Below, one piece after another: positions 35,565 through 47,527 of a stretch of 64,000 bases of DNA (positions are counted from its first letter, which is position 1; each line of letters opens with the position of its first letter). The DNA lies in the NCBI GenBank assembly GCA_026686845.1, contig JAIVEN010000012.1, positions 20,896,501 to 20,960,500 on the forward strand. The letters run 5' to 3'. The notes under the pieces are model-generated. The model searched no databases, had not been told where the DNA came from, and saw nothing but the letters and a program-made list of their open reading frames with translations. The position numbers were made by a program, and so were the translations under genes. The stretch is from Adenanthera pavonina (Eukaryota > Streptophyta > Magnoliopsida > Fabales > Fabaceae).

Positions 35565-36020
35565 ATTAGCAACGGTCGTCTTCAATGGTCAAGGTCCTGT
35601 ACCACATGTTACGTCCACATCTCTTCTGTTAGCATTTTGTCTCTAGATATGAGGCCTTTTTCTTCCGGGCCACCTCTTTAGACATTTAGGTTACATCTCT
35701 TTAGTTTGGTGTTTTGAATATTACATGACATTTAAAAAATAAATTATATTATTCACATATTTAAATAATAAATCATAGTATTCATGTGAATAATACAATT
35801 TTCTTAAAATTTTATATTTTATATTAGCAACTTGATTTTTTTAAGAGCAACAATTAAAAGTTATTAAATATATTGACGATACAAAACTGTTTAACATATT
35901 TATTTTTCGTTAAAAAATGAGCTTGAATGCGTGGGATCCACCTCCCACATGTCATGAAGATTGCTCGCCAAACTAAAGCAACTTCATAGAAATCTAATCT
36001 AATTAGTTTGTGTTGGCCAA
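35565..36020 (+). repeat. Copy R5 of the recurrent segment, upstream of a DUF247 pseudogene
   Basis: Contains GGTCGTCTTCAATGGTCAAG, TACCACATGTTACGTCCACA, CATCTCTTCTGTTAGCATTT, the AT core, GCGTGGGATCCACCTCCCAC and GCTCGCCAAACTAAAGCAAC. It ends about 0.4 kb before the pseudogene start, suggesting it is the upstream region of that gene. Confidence 0.75.
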
Positions 36021-36431
36021 AAAAAAATATCTATTTAATTTGTGGTTGTTTATTTAGGAAGAGCGTTCAGATCATTTTCATTCTCTTGAATTCATAGATC
36101 TGTAGTCCTGTCGTAGTTAGGCTTGCTTAGTATTTTGAACAGGGGATCGACAGGATGGGATTTTGTTCCTCAACCCAGTTTTTTTTAATTAATTTAACAC
36201 TGCAACTATTCGCCTTTTTTAACATTATTTAGTTTTAGTTATAAAAGCAATTGTGAGATTTTTCCGGAACCAAAATAACGGTTGTGAGATTACAATTCAG
36301 TTATTATGAGAAGACAATTTAGATTTCAGGGCCTATTATTTTCATTTTTTTTTTTTGCATATGTAATTGCTGATTACTTTCTAAATCAAACCTGATAGAA
36401 AGCAGAAGAGCTGAGGATTGACATCCAAGCA

Positions 36432-37692
36432 ATGATTATAGATATCGAAGATGCTTCTACCAAGAAAAGAAAAAAAGATATCCAAGATGATCACTTGTCA
36501 GGTCCATGTATATACAAGGTGCCCCCTCCGATACGGTATCTAAATGAAGACAATTACACCCCAACAATCATTTCCATTGGTCCTTTTCACTACGGTGATG
36601 AGAGGTTGGCAGACACCGAACGGTGCAAAAAGAAAATGTTTTAAGTGTTCGTTTGATTTCCCCTCTATTAAAAGTATTTTTAAAATTATTATAGTTTATA
36701 AAAATAAAATTTAGATAAAAATAAAGAAATTCACTAAAAACCTGTTTGCTTCTTACTCGAAGAACATCAATCTTAGTATGAAGGAACTTCAAACACTGAT
36801 ATTAGTGGATGCTGCTTTCATTATTGAACTCTTCATCTTGAGCTATATGAATGATGAGATAGAGAATTATGCTAAAGCATCTCAACCACGGTTCCAGTTT
36901 ACTCTAGTAACTAAGGATTTGATTTTACTTGAGAATCAACTTCCGTTCTTTTTTCTTCAACGACTATTCAACATAGCTTTTCCTCTAAATATTCGTGGTG
37001 ACCTCCCTTCCTTTCTTGACCTCACCTTTTCCTTCTTTGACTATCTTAACATATAGAATTTAAAGCCTGATCCTAATCTTACAATAAGTCATTCCACAGA
37101 TCTTCTTAGAATTTTTCACTTGCCAAGAACAAAACCTATGAGGGCATCGTTCATGGAACACGATGTTCTTTTCTATAGCGCAAAAGAGCTAGAAGAAGTG
37201 GGAGTAAAGTTCAAGGCAAACACAAGCAAATGCTTACTAGATCTCAATTTTTCAGGAAATGTCCTTAAGATCCCACAGATTTTAGTTGATAAGAACACTG
37301 GAATGTTTCTTCGCAATATAATTGCTTTAAAGCAATGTCATTATCCTGATGACTCTTACATTGCCGACTATGCTATATTATTGGATTGCTTAATCAACAC
37401 AAATGAAGATGTGGATGTCCGTATTCGAAGGAAAATAATCCGCAATTGGCTAAGCAATTCAAATGATGTTGCTTAATTGTTTAACTGTCTTTCGGTTGAA
37501 GTAGTTCAAACTGGTTTCAGTCGGGAATACGCTGATATTTGCAGAACGTTGAATTCGTTCTATGGAGATCCTTGGCAACAGGTCAAGCCAGCTTTGAGAC
37601 GCCAAGCTGTTGTTGCTATCACTGGATTTGTACTCAACATTCTGACTTTAATTCAAGCCATCACATCTATCCTTCAAGTAGTATGGCGATAA
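36432..37692 (+). pseudogene. DUF247 (UPF0481) pseudogene
   Basis: Related along its length to the intact gene at 55595-57187. The N-terminal signature is clear (CIYKVPPPIRYLNEDNYTP, IISIGPFHYGDERL). It breaks at 36640, where about 110 bp of AT-rich sequence replaces the coding stretch; homology resumes at 36751 (CTTACTCGAAGAACATCAAT) in another frame. Two further stops interrupt this frame: 37054-37056 (TAG after FFDYLNI) and 37474-37476 (TAA after SNSNDVA). The C-terminus keeps the hydrophobic tail segment (AITGFVLNILTLIQAITSIL), expected to be a membrane anchor. No copy of the short first exon was found directly upstream; 36170-36420 matches the intron/leader seen at 17830-18085. Confidence 0.9.
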
Positions 37693-37699
37693 ATTTTGA

Positions 37700-38418
37700 G
37701 CTTGTGTAGTATGTGTTCTATTCTCCAGCTTCGTTGTATTGTATGAATAGCATATTTATGCAACTCGAACTCAGTGAAGGACTTTGATATGCAAATCTTG
37801 TTTAAAATAGAAACTGCACCATGTAGCCATATAGTAAGTGTACACCTTACCTTTTGTCTTATCCGAATCATGTTCTGTGGTTGTAAAGCTTTTATGAGAT
37901 GGGGCTAATTTCCTGCAATGCGGGTGATAGGTAAAGCTTTTAAGTTTTAATATGCGAAGTTTGTTATAAAAATCAAAACATACATGCATCAAGTTTTTTC
38001 TTCTTTTTTGGCCAAACAATTAAAAAGTCTTGTATGAACTTAACAAGTTTGATAGTTGTTATGACCGAAGCCAATAATGCATCTAAAGAATATATTCCCA
38101 AATAATTTGATAGTTTGCACTAACCACATCCATCTAGATTAGGGAGAATCACATCAAAGGACAAGTAGAAGTTATTAATTATTTTACGAGACCACGAAAA
38201 TTATAATTATTAAGAAAGACCTGAACACTAAAATTTAGATTAAATGTATGGAATTGCCCTCCCTTATTTTGACCCTAAACCTCCCCTGTTCCTTCAGCCA
38301 GCAAACTCCTTGCAGTGTCCTCTCCAAATCTCACTGTTCAGTAAATACATAGATCAGTCATCAGACGGCTGCATTGCGATATGCCATCACCTTCAGTACA
38401 ATGGCATCAACACTTGCA
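37700..38418. other. DUF247 pseudogene 3-prime flank; no gene
   Basis: Directly after the pseudogene the sequence is likely 3-prime untranslated. 38240-38418 is slightly GC-richer (CCTCCCCTGTTCCTTCAGCC) and ends at the target duplication of the next hAT element; I cannot assign it. Confidence 0.35.
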
Positions 38419-38426
38419 ACTCGCTA

Positions 38427-39097
38427 CTAGGAGTATTCCAAACTGATTAAATCAAACCAAACCAACATAAATTGATTAAAATCAAACTGAAATAAGGTCT
38501 ATTTCGATTTTGACTATTCTGAAACCGCTTCAGTTTGGTTTAATTCGGTTTCAGGCCTTCGAAACCTAAACTAAACCGAACCAAACCAAATGTACTATAC
38601 TTTTTTTTTAAATTCAAATACTATATTTATTTAATACATTTTCTTTTTATACTACTCATTAATACAAGTCTCTTAAGTAAATAAGCTTATGAACAAGATT
38701 ACAAAATCATGAATAAGATTACAAGACATTTACTAGTTTGGAAAAATAATATAAATAAGTGTGCTGTTATAATTAATTATGTGAATCTATTAAATATAAA
38801 TAAATATGAAAAAATACAAAAAATTTACATAAAATATTCATAATTTAGTAAAATATTTAAATATAATTTGTATTCATAAAGTATCTATATGGAACTTATT
38901 TAATTTTTGAAGGAAATGATAATTTTTAAAAAAAAAATAAATTTAACACAATCCAAACTAAACCAAACCAAAGTTGGAACCGAACCAAACCAATTAAAAA
39001 CAAAACAAAAAATGTCCCAAAAAGTGTCAAACCTATTAATTTGGTTTAGTTTGGTTTTTGTCCAAAACTGAACCAAACCATACTTATGAACACTCTT
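38427..39097. mobile_element. Non-autonomous hAT-like element, 0.67 kb
   Basis: Flanked by ACTCGCTA (38419-38426) and ACTGGCTA (39098-39105), an 8-bp duplication with one change. The ends read CTAGGAGTATTCCAAA and, on the minus strand, AAGAGTGTTCATAAGT. Inside, both ends are rich in GGTTTGGTT/AACCAAACC words, characteristic of a common plant hAT-derived family. Confidence 0.75.
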
Positions 39098-39109
39098 ACT
39101 GGCTAAATA

Positions 39110-39629
39110 TATGCTACCCTGAGGCACAAATTTTAGAAGTTTCAATCAATCATGAAAACATAACATGCAAAATTCAAATTTATTTTGCAAACTGAGCCAA
39201 TTATATTCAGTATCTTCAAGGCTTCTTCCTAACAGCTAACTTAATTTTGGACCTCCTATGTTGCACAGAGTTCAAGCTATGACTTTTCATCCATTCATGA
39301 GAATCTATGAGAGCATATCAAGTAACCATACGCATGCCATTACTCCAAAGACCTTTCAAGGTTATGAAACTACAAATCTATAGGCCAAAAATTCATACCC
39401 ATGACTTCGAGCCTCATAAAATTGAGGTCAATAAAGGTATTCCAAACCAGCAATTATAGTTGTAGCAACTACAATTATTATGCAATACTCAACCAATACT
39501 CCATGGCCTATGTTTTAAAACTCAACTCTGCTACTTATATTCAAAACCAAGGTCCCACATTTAGCACATGATAACCCAGCAACATGACTATTTTAACGAC
39601 TTGACAGGGCAACTCTTATAATTAGGATT
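39110..39629. other. Unassigned stretch left of a possible exon
   Basis: Less AT-biased than its neighbours, but without a recognised exon. If a minus-strand gene starts near 40.2 kb, this could be intron or 3-prime region. Confidence 0.3.
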
Positions 39630-40280
39630 TTAGGCTATTTTCTCTAAGGAAAAGGAGGAAATATGTATATACACGTGAATGGTACCACCAACCTCTTTAC
39701 CAGCAACTTCAATCAGATGCTTGACAAGGGACTCACAATGTTTGCAAACTATCGGTGTTAGGAGATAGAACTCACTAGCATCCAAAACTAAATGAGTCAA
39801 TGCTTCAGATTCTAGGATGCAAGAGTAGCCAAACATTTATATTCAGAAAAAACCACTCCTTAAACAAGCTCCTCATCCGCATTTTGACAAACATCTTTCA
39901 GGCACAAACTACAAAACATGATATCTTCTATACTTTTTACAGATTCCAAATAGAAGATTAGATATTCGAGACCTCAAAGGAAGAATAGGAACTCAGAATC
40001 AATGGGCTTACCTTTTCCCTCCTCTAGTCTTCTTCTCGGTCTCTCGCTCACGCTTGTCTTGCCTCTCCACTTCTTCAGTTTCAGCTCCTTCTCTTCGTCT
40101 TCTTTCCAACGCCCTCAATCTCGCCCTTTCTTTCTAGGAGACTCGCCTCCTTGGCCTCCAAGCTCTCTTCCTTTAATCGCCTCCTTGCCCTAATCTTTAG
40201 CCGCCTCCACTCTTCCTCCTCTTCGGCGCTCCTCCTCCGTTCTGTGCGCCGCTCACCCTCCCTCTTTTTATAGAGCAAGG
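39630..40280 (-). other. Possible 5-prime part of an unidentified minus-strand gene
   Basis: On the minus strand: a TATA-like CTATAAAAAG near 40272-40263, then a purine-rich GC-richer stretch (about 40240-40010) that ends at a consensus donor (AAAAGG/TAAG at about 40010). A second exon-like piece lies at about 39820-39690: after TTGCATCCTAG it is open and reads ESEALTHLVLDASEFYLL and then CKHCESLVKHLIEVAGKE. The composition suggests real coding sequence, but I do not recognise the family and cannot link the two pieces with certainty. The first piece may be untranslated or may encode a charged coiled-coil-like region. It could equally be a decayed gene fragment. Confidence 0.35.
40263..40274 (-). 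promoter_or_regulatory. TATA-box candidate for the 39.6-40.3 kb gene
   Basis: Minus-strand GCTCTATAAAAAGAG is followed about 30 bp on by purine-rich sequence that would suit a plant 5-prime leader. Placed only by motif and spacing. Confidence 0.35.
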
Positions 40281-40284
40281 AAAT

Positions 40285-41199
40285 TTGAAATCAACCCCGA
40301 AAATTGGGCTAAAATCACGCACCGAATCGTGTGTTCTACATCTCCTCCACACGGTACCGCCGTTTCTTTGTAGCTATGCATACCCCAACTCTTGCACTGT
40401 TCGTCTCTGTTCTTTTCTTGCCCCATCTTCAGACTACATCAACGAAAGTGAGAGTACGAAGCTCTCCTTCGGGTGTTTGCGTTGGCAATCGGAGAAATAG
40501 AAGAAGGTCATGGGCGTCTCTTCCTCCGCCTGAGATGCATTCTTCGATGTCTAACTCTAGCCTTTGAACACCGCCCCAGCGACTCTGATAGCGTGAACGG
40601 GAATTGGGGAGGTTAGGGTTGTCAAACGCCGAGCAGCTCAGCATTTTGCCTCCCCTCTTTTTTTTTAAATAATTTTTGTTTACTTTAGTTTTAATCTTTA
40701 TTAAATCTTTTTTTCTTTTAGAATAAAAAAATTTGAACATATGAAATTTAAAAGTAAGAAAGCAAATCTAAGAAAAAGGTAACAACTTTTAGATATTGAT
40801 TTTTGGTTTTTTTTTACCTTAATATTAATCTTTTCTCAAAGAAAGTTTTCTTTTTTAAATATAAAACTATTTGGACACTTGAAATTAAAAGCAAGACTAG
40901 AAAGAAAATAATTTTAATTCGAGTCCTGAGAATGCAGCAGGTGCAAGAGGCAGGTTCAAGATACCAGGTGCTAACACAAAAAAAAAATAATAATAATTTT
41001 TGGAAATTATTTTTTGGTTTTTTTAAATTAAAGTCAAAATATTAATTATCATGAACTGAAAGGCAATTTATTATTTCATTTTTGTGACTTTTAATTTATT
41101 TATTATTTGTTTATGCATTTTTCATACACAAATAGCATAGTTGGTAATGTAAGATTTATAAGGATAATGACACTATTCTAAAGCTATCATATTACAAAA
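40285..41199. other. GC-richer block then AT-rich stretch, unassigned
   Basis: 40285-40640 is relatively GC-rich with short open frames on both strands and no recognised family; it may be promoter-side sequence of the gene proposed to its left. 40650-41199 is AT-rich with homopolymers and nothing recognised. Confidence 0.3.
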
Positions 41200-43285
41200 C
41201 TAAAGTTGATGTGCATCCTCTAGGATCAATGCCCTAGAAACCTAGAAAATCGAGTTGTTTGCAAAATAGAAGCACGAACTCAAAGGGAATGAATGGTCAA
41301 AACTCTGAAACTTAATAGAATATGAGGATTCAAAAACTCCAGAGGAGAATGAACAAGAAAGAGATATTAATTCTCTTTATAAGTCGAAACTTGTGTTCTA
41401 GAAAGAACACAAAGAACTAGTAAAACTCACTAATTGAATAAACTCTGAATATTATTGATTTGTCCAAAAAGTAGCACTATAAAGATCTATAAATAGGAAA
41501 AGAAAATTAAACCTATAAATAGGAAAAGAAAACTAAATCCTAATAAATCTCTAAGAGCTATTAAATAAAGATAAGATTTATCTAATAAAATTTAAATTAA
41601 ATTGAATCTAAGCCTATGATTAATCCCTTTGAATACAAATAGGAAACCTCAAAATTATTCTAATCCTAATTTAAATCAAATCAAATCAATTAAAATAAAA
41701 ATAAAATAAGTCTGGAAAATTATCCTAAAAATAATTGAAATACCCCATTACTTAAACTCTTCTATTATTAGGCATTGATTCGGGAATTGAGCATCACTTT
41801 AAACTTGAGCTTCAATTAGAATTATTATTCTTTTTTCAACAACGGGCTTAAAAGCATCTTGCTCATCAAATATGGGCTCATCTTCCTGTAATTTTTGGAT
41901 CAAACCCTGTAATGTTTCTTTCATAATTTTAGTTTAGTCTCGAGTCATTAGACCTCCAATAGCTTGTAATGAATTCTTTGGAATATTGAATCTCCATTGT
42001 TGGACTTGTAGATTATGACTTGGATGGTCTTCATCATTCCCTCCTTCCTGGAAAAGATTAGCCCTTGAATCTACAACATCATATAAAGATAGATCTGCAA
42101 CATTGAATGTTGCACTAACATTCTCATAAGAGCCTGGCAGATCAAGTTTGTAAGCATTGTCGTTGATTTGCTCCAAGACTTGAAAAGGTCCATCTCCACA
42201 TTGCTGTAACTTTGATTTTTTTTGTTAAGAAAATCTTTCATTTCTCATATGTACCCAAACCCAATCACCGGATTCAAATACAACTTTTCTACGACCCTTA
42301 TTAGCTTGTTTAACATATTCTGCATTCTTCTTTTCAATGTTAGCTTTTACTTTAGCATGAAGATTCTACACAAACTCAGCTTTTTCCTTACCATCAAGGT
42401 TAGCCTTCTCATTATAAGGTAAAGGTAAAATATCAAGAGGAGTCATAGGGTTGAAATCATACACAATTGCAAAAAGAGAATATGATGTAGTTGAATGTAT
42501 AGTCCTATCATATGCAAATTCTATGTGAGACAAACGAATTTCTCAATTCTTCAAATTTTTCTGAATTATGATATGTAACAATGTGGTGAGTGTTCTATTT
42601 ACTACTTTAGTTTAACCATCAGTTTATGGATGTGCAGTAGTGGAAAACAAAAGTTTAGTTCCTAATTTACTCCATAAAGTGCTCCAAAAATGACTTAGGA
42701 ACTTAATTTCTCTAATACTCACAATTATTCTAGGAATACCATGTAATCTCACAACTTCTTTGAAAAACAAATCCGCAATATGTATGGCATCATGAGTTTT
42801 TGAACATGCAATAAAGTGTGACATCTTGTTGAATCTATTAACCACAATAAAAATACTATCTTTACCACTAGGAGAATGTGGTAATCCCAACACAAAATCC
42901 ATAAAAATATCAGTCCAAGGTTGTTCAGGAATGGGTAAAGGGGTATACAATCCATGTGCATTAACTCTAGATTTCGCATGCTTGCAAATAACACATCTAT
43001 CACACACAAAAGCAACATCTCGCTTGATAGAAGGCCAGTAAAAGTGTTCATGCAAAATTTCTAAAGTCTTATGAATTCCAAAATGTCCTATTAACCCACA
43101 ACCATGAGTTTCTTTGACAAATAATTCACGTAAAGAACAATGAAGAATACATAACTTGTCTTTATTAAAGAGAAATCCATCAAATCTATAGAAATCTTGG
43201 AACAAATGATTTTCACATGATTCCCAAATTTCTACAAAATTTGAATCAAAAGCATACAATCCCTTAATCAATTCATGAAAGAGCA
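41200..43285 (-). mobile_element. Ty3/gypsy fragment (family C): integrase end and probable LTR
   Basis: The minus strand encodes the C-terminal part of pol (43285 to about 41804), followed at about 41200-41790 by AT-rich sequence that looks like the polypurine tract and start of the 3-prime LTR. That part includes a 20-bp-scale direct repeat, CCTATAAATAGGAAAAGAAA, at about 41491 and 41513. The other half of the element is missing; at 43285 it abuts a family-A LTR fragment. Confidence 0.72.
41804..43285 (-). pseudogene. Gypsy integrase pseudogene
   Basis: The open part 43271-42624 shows the HHCC zinc-binding domain ([19 protein letters not shown], then [13 protein letters not shown]) and the core start ([13 protein letters not shown]) with the first catalytic Asp. 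The region of the second catalytic Asp reads IVSIREIKF, where family members carry an Asp, so it is lost. A stop at 42624 precedes the TDGQTE-type motif; further stops follow, then the C-terminal tail (DLPGSYENVSATFNVADLS, about 42130-42080). Integrase inserts retroelement cDNA; this copy cannot. Confidence 0.82.
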
Positions 43286-45027
43286 GATTTTGGTCAGACC
43301 AATAAGGTGGGAAGGAGCTGGATTTTCATGCATTTGATGGCAAAAATGAATTTCCCATGATGAAAAATCTTAAAGACAAGCATTGGCTCAAAGATTAGGC
43401 TTTAGATAAAGAAATTGAGTCTTTAGGGTTTTAAATGAGACTTTATGAGTAGCTACTTGTTCTAGTTAATTGAGCAAGTGCTTAATGGTGTTAAGGGACT
43501 TGAGGAAGCCTAAAAAGGTAGTGGAAGCATTAGATTCAAGAGGAAGAGCCAAAAGAATGCTTCAAGATAGCTAAGTTTCATATTTTTACTTTATGTTCTT
43601 TCATTATTTTTCTATGATTAAATTGTGTTGCCATATTGAAATTGTGATTTCTTTGATTGGTCTTGGCTGTAAAATAAGGGGTTTTATTCCCCTGGGATGT
43701 CCATTTTCTAAGCCATTATGCTACCAAAATTTTTATGAATAATGTGGCAATTTATTATTTAAATGTGATGGATGTGATTATATGTGATCAAATGTGAGTT
43801 TATTTGACATGATTGACATAATTGCATGGAATATAACTTGCTACTGAGATTGTCTCCCAATCTCACCCCCTCAAGTATCCCAAATGATAGGCACAAGCTA
43901 TGGCAAAGGAGTCCAAAGAAAAGGCAAGGAGAATGAAGAAGAGAATGATACTTGATGGTATTTTTATGCTATGAGTGTATATTTTGAAATTATGTATAAA
44001 ACCATATATGCTTTTAGATCTATGCCATCGTGCTATTATGTCCTTATGAGCATTATGAAATGTTTGGCATGGATTTGAAACATGGAATGATCATGTGAGC
44101 TTGTTATGAAGTCTACTTTGCATGTTATATTGCTAGAAGTTCATTTTGTAGTAATGAAAGTGCAATCAACACTGTTTGATAGAAACAGGGAAAGTAAGTC
44201 AAGTGTTATTTATTTCCTAAAACTATAGAGAACAAGCTTTCCAATGAGCTAAAGAACATGTAATTTGGATATATGTACAATTTATAGTGTAATTTTAAAG
44301 TTCAGGATCAAAACTGGACAGTGATGTGAAAGCTGCGAATTTTACTGAATATATTACTTCTCTTTGAAAAGTGATATGAAATCTAACAGAGCTCCAAAAA
44401 TTTAGTGGCTTAAATTTATGAAAATATTATCTTTTGAGATTAATATACCACTGGTTTGAGTTCAATTGGAGCTGTATAATGAGAGATATATAAGTTTTCC
44501 CAAGACTATTCCAGAAAAAGTGATGTTCTGATCCCTAGTGATTCAAATTGATGTTGTGCCTTTTCTAGACTAAATAAATGTATAAGAAAAATACAAAGGA
44601 AAGTAGACATATATATCTTTCCAATGGCATATAGAATACATGATTTGGCTCAATATAGAGTTAGATATGAAATTTTTAATTTATGGCCAAAATCCTGAAA
44701 AAGAGAAAAATGACCATTTGGATAATGTAAGTTTGAGTAATAAACCGTACTAATTGGTTAGGTTAAAGGACATTTTCATATTTTTATATTTTATATCATG
44801 TTTCTAGTTTCATTTAGAGACTTGAATCATATTGATAAAATTTTTCTGGATTAAGTTATGATTTTTCAAAATTCGTCCAGAAAACTTGAGAACTGAATGA
44901 ATAGTACCATATTTTTTTTATTTAAATATTTTTGTTCTATTAATGGTTCAAGCTCTTAATATGAGCTAATTGGATATTGTACATACTATAATATATGGAA
45001 AAATATAGATAAAAATAAGGTGTTATA
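43286..45027 (+). repeat. Truncated family-A gypsy LTR (3-prime half)
   Basis: Matches the 3-prime half of the solo LTR at 31245-34802 and ends with the same type of terminus (GGTGTTATA). The 5-prime half is missing at the boundary with the family-C fragment. The right terminus abuts family-B pol sequence, consistent with an insertion into that element followed by deletion. Confidence 0.75.
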
Positions 45028-47120
45028 TGGAGCTCATGCTCTTCCTCACTCTTGGAGTAAATCAGGATGTCATCAATAAATACTACCATAAATTTATCCA
45101 AATACAACCAAAACACCCTGTTCATATAATCCATGAAGATTGTCGGGGCATTGGTAACCCGAATGGCATTACGAGAAACTCATAATGACCATATCGAGTT
45201 CGAAAAGCCATTTTAGGCACATCTTCAGCACGCACTCACAATTGATGATATCCCGACCTCAAATCGATTTTAAAGAATACAGAGACACCTACCAAATGAT
45301 CAATCAAGTCCTTAATCCTAAGCAAAGGATATTTATTCTTGATCATCACTCGGTTCAGCTGCCTGTAATCAATGTACAATCTGAGGCTACCATCCTTCTT
45401 CTTGACAAACAACACTGGAGCTCCCCAAGGTGAGATACTAGGTCTGATGAAATCTCTTTTCAATAAATCCTCAATCTACTTCTTCAGCTCTTTCAACTTA
45501 GACAATGCCATTCGATATGGAGCCTTTGAAATATGACTTGTCCCGAGCACTAAATCGATGGAAAACTCTAATTCTTGTGGTGGTGGCAAACCGGTGATCT
45601 CCTCTGGAAACACATCAGGGAATTCATTCACAACCAGATATCTTTTGGCACCACTTTCCATATCCGGGCTCACAGAGATGAAAACCAGAAACCCTTGGCA
45701 TCCTTTCCTCAGATACTTGTCGATTTGGGCAAAGGACAAACAAATATTCTCATCCCCTTCAACGCTAGTAACATTCATCAGCAATGACACAGTCTTCCGA
45801 GCACAGTCGAGAATGGCATTATTCACCTCCAACCAATCCATCCCAATTATCACATCAATCTCTTGCAATGGCAAACAGATTAGATCCAAGGTAGTTCTTC
45901 AATGTTCAAAATAAACCACATAATTCAAACAAGCTTGAGCAGTTCTTATCAAAACTCCCATGGGTGTCAACACTGACAACCCAAAAGACAACCCCACTGC
46001 CACAATACCCAATCTCGGAGCACAATCGAAAGAAATGAAGGAATGTGATGCACCAGAGTCAAACAAAGCATAAATAGAGTAACCATTGAGTTTAAGTTTA
46101 CCTCTAATCAGATTAGGCGCTACATCCGCTTCTTGTCGGGTGATGGCAAAAACTCGTCCAGGCATCGTGGGCCTTCTCATCGCTTCATCACGCCTTGGCT
46201 CCTAACAATTCCGCGACATATGACCTGGTCTCTCACAATTATAACAAAGCAAGCATAGACGGTCACCATTGCTAAACTCGCATTTTATGCACGGATTTGA
46301 TGCACTACCTGTCTCGTACTAAGATGGAGTGGCGTCCCTTCCTGTATACTCACTCTGACTGGAACTCCCCTATTCAAAGCCTCCTTGATAAAAGGGTCCT
46401 CTGCCAAACCGACCTCTGTTGTGCTGATCTCAACCAAACCTGCTTCTACTTCTACCATGACAGCCTCTATTATGACAACCTCTTTCTCGACAAGAACCTG
46501 TATTGCCACCACTGCTACTACTACCTAAACCAGTTCCTTTGCTGATTCTTCCTGTAGGTCCTTGGTGAGAAAAGGCCCGAATCATGGAATTCCTCCTATG
46601 CTCCTCAGCTTCCTTCATCCGTCTATATAGGGCACGAATCTTTGCACATAAGTCCTCGAAGGACACAAACTCCACCACAAATAGCCGCTCCTTTATCTCT
46701 AGATAGGCTCCCTCAAACAGCCTTTGTTCCATCCATCTATCATTAGGGTAATTATTCAGATAAGTGGAATATTTCGCCAAGTCCAGAAATTGATCAATGT
46801 AGTCATCCGCCGACAGATTCCCTTGTTGAAAAGTTAGAAACTCAGCCTCCTTTTGCATCATTAAGGCTGGAGGGACGTAGTGTGCAATGAACCGTTCCTT
46901 AAACTAATCCCAAGTCATAGGAGGATTTATCGCTTCAACATTCGGGAGAACACTCCTCCACCAACGCTTGGCTTTCTTTTCAAACTTAAATGCTACCAAT
47001 TACACCCTTTGCTCTAAGGTGCAATCCATCACACTGAATATGTTCTCCAATTGTTCTATCCAATTCTCAGCCTGAGAAACATCCATGGTACCTTTGAAAG
47101 CCGGAGGACTAGACTTCTGA
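45028..47120 (-). pseudogene. Gypsy gag-protease-RT pseudogene
   Basis: Readable in order from 47120 down: retrotransposon gag (longest part 46861-46430, LTFQQGNLSADDYIDQF), an intact CCHC knuckle at about 46250-46205 (CYNCERPGHMSRNC), aspartic protease with DSGASHSFIS (about 46060) continuing to VIIGMDWLEVNNA (about 45840), then RT from about 45463 with [28 protein letters not shown] and the catalytic [11 protein letters not shown] (about 45070). Stops and frameshifts separate the pieces (for example at 46195, 45473 and 45180). Confidence 0.87.
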
Positions 47121-47507
47121 AAGTCCATCAACTATGAAGAGATACCACTTCTTCCAACTCTTGAGGCTCTCTCAGGCTCCACTAATTCTTATCCTCTCCT
47201 GCATTCTAGTCGACAAACATACCGGCCTCTTCATTCACTTCATCCTGCTCTTGTCTATCCATTCGCTCTTGCAACCTGTTGAACGTCTCCCCCTGAGTAT
47301 TCACCTAATTACTGAGGCCAGCCAGCATCTTATGCATCTGCCTCATGAAATCACTGTTACTCTGTCTTCCTCTTCGAGACATTCTTCATATACACAAGCA
47401 ATAACACATTCAATTATATGGTTCTGGACTAGCGTTGCAGTGGGAATATAGTTTATGTATTTAAAATTGTGTCAAGTAGTACTTCAAGCAAAAACAATGG
47501 CCAAAAA

Positions 47508-47527
47508 CCATTGCTCTAATACCAAAA
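47508..47527 (-). other. Primer-binding site of the family-B gypsy element
   Basis: The minus strand reads TTGGTATTAGAGCAATGG directly after the LTR end, close to the initiator-Met-tRNA-complementary TGGTATCAGAGC form common in plant LTR elements. Confidence 0.75.

Noticed and set aside
40002..40500. Serine/arginine-rich and charged open frames as confident proteins
   Set aside because: They arise on both strands of a purine/pyrimidine-skewed stretch, a common artefact of plant leader sequence.
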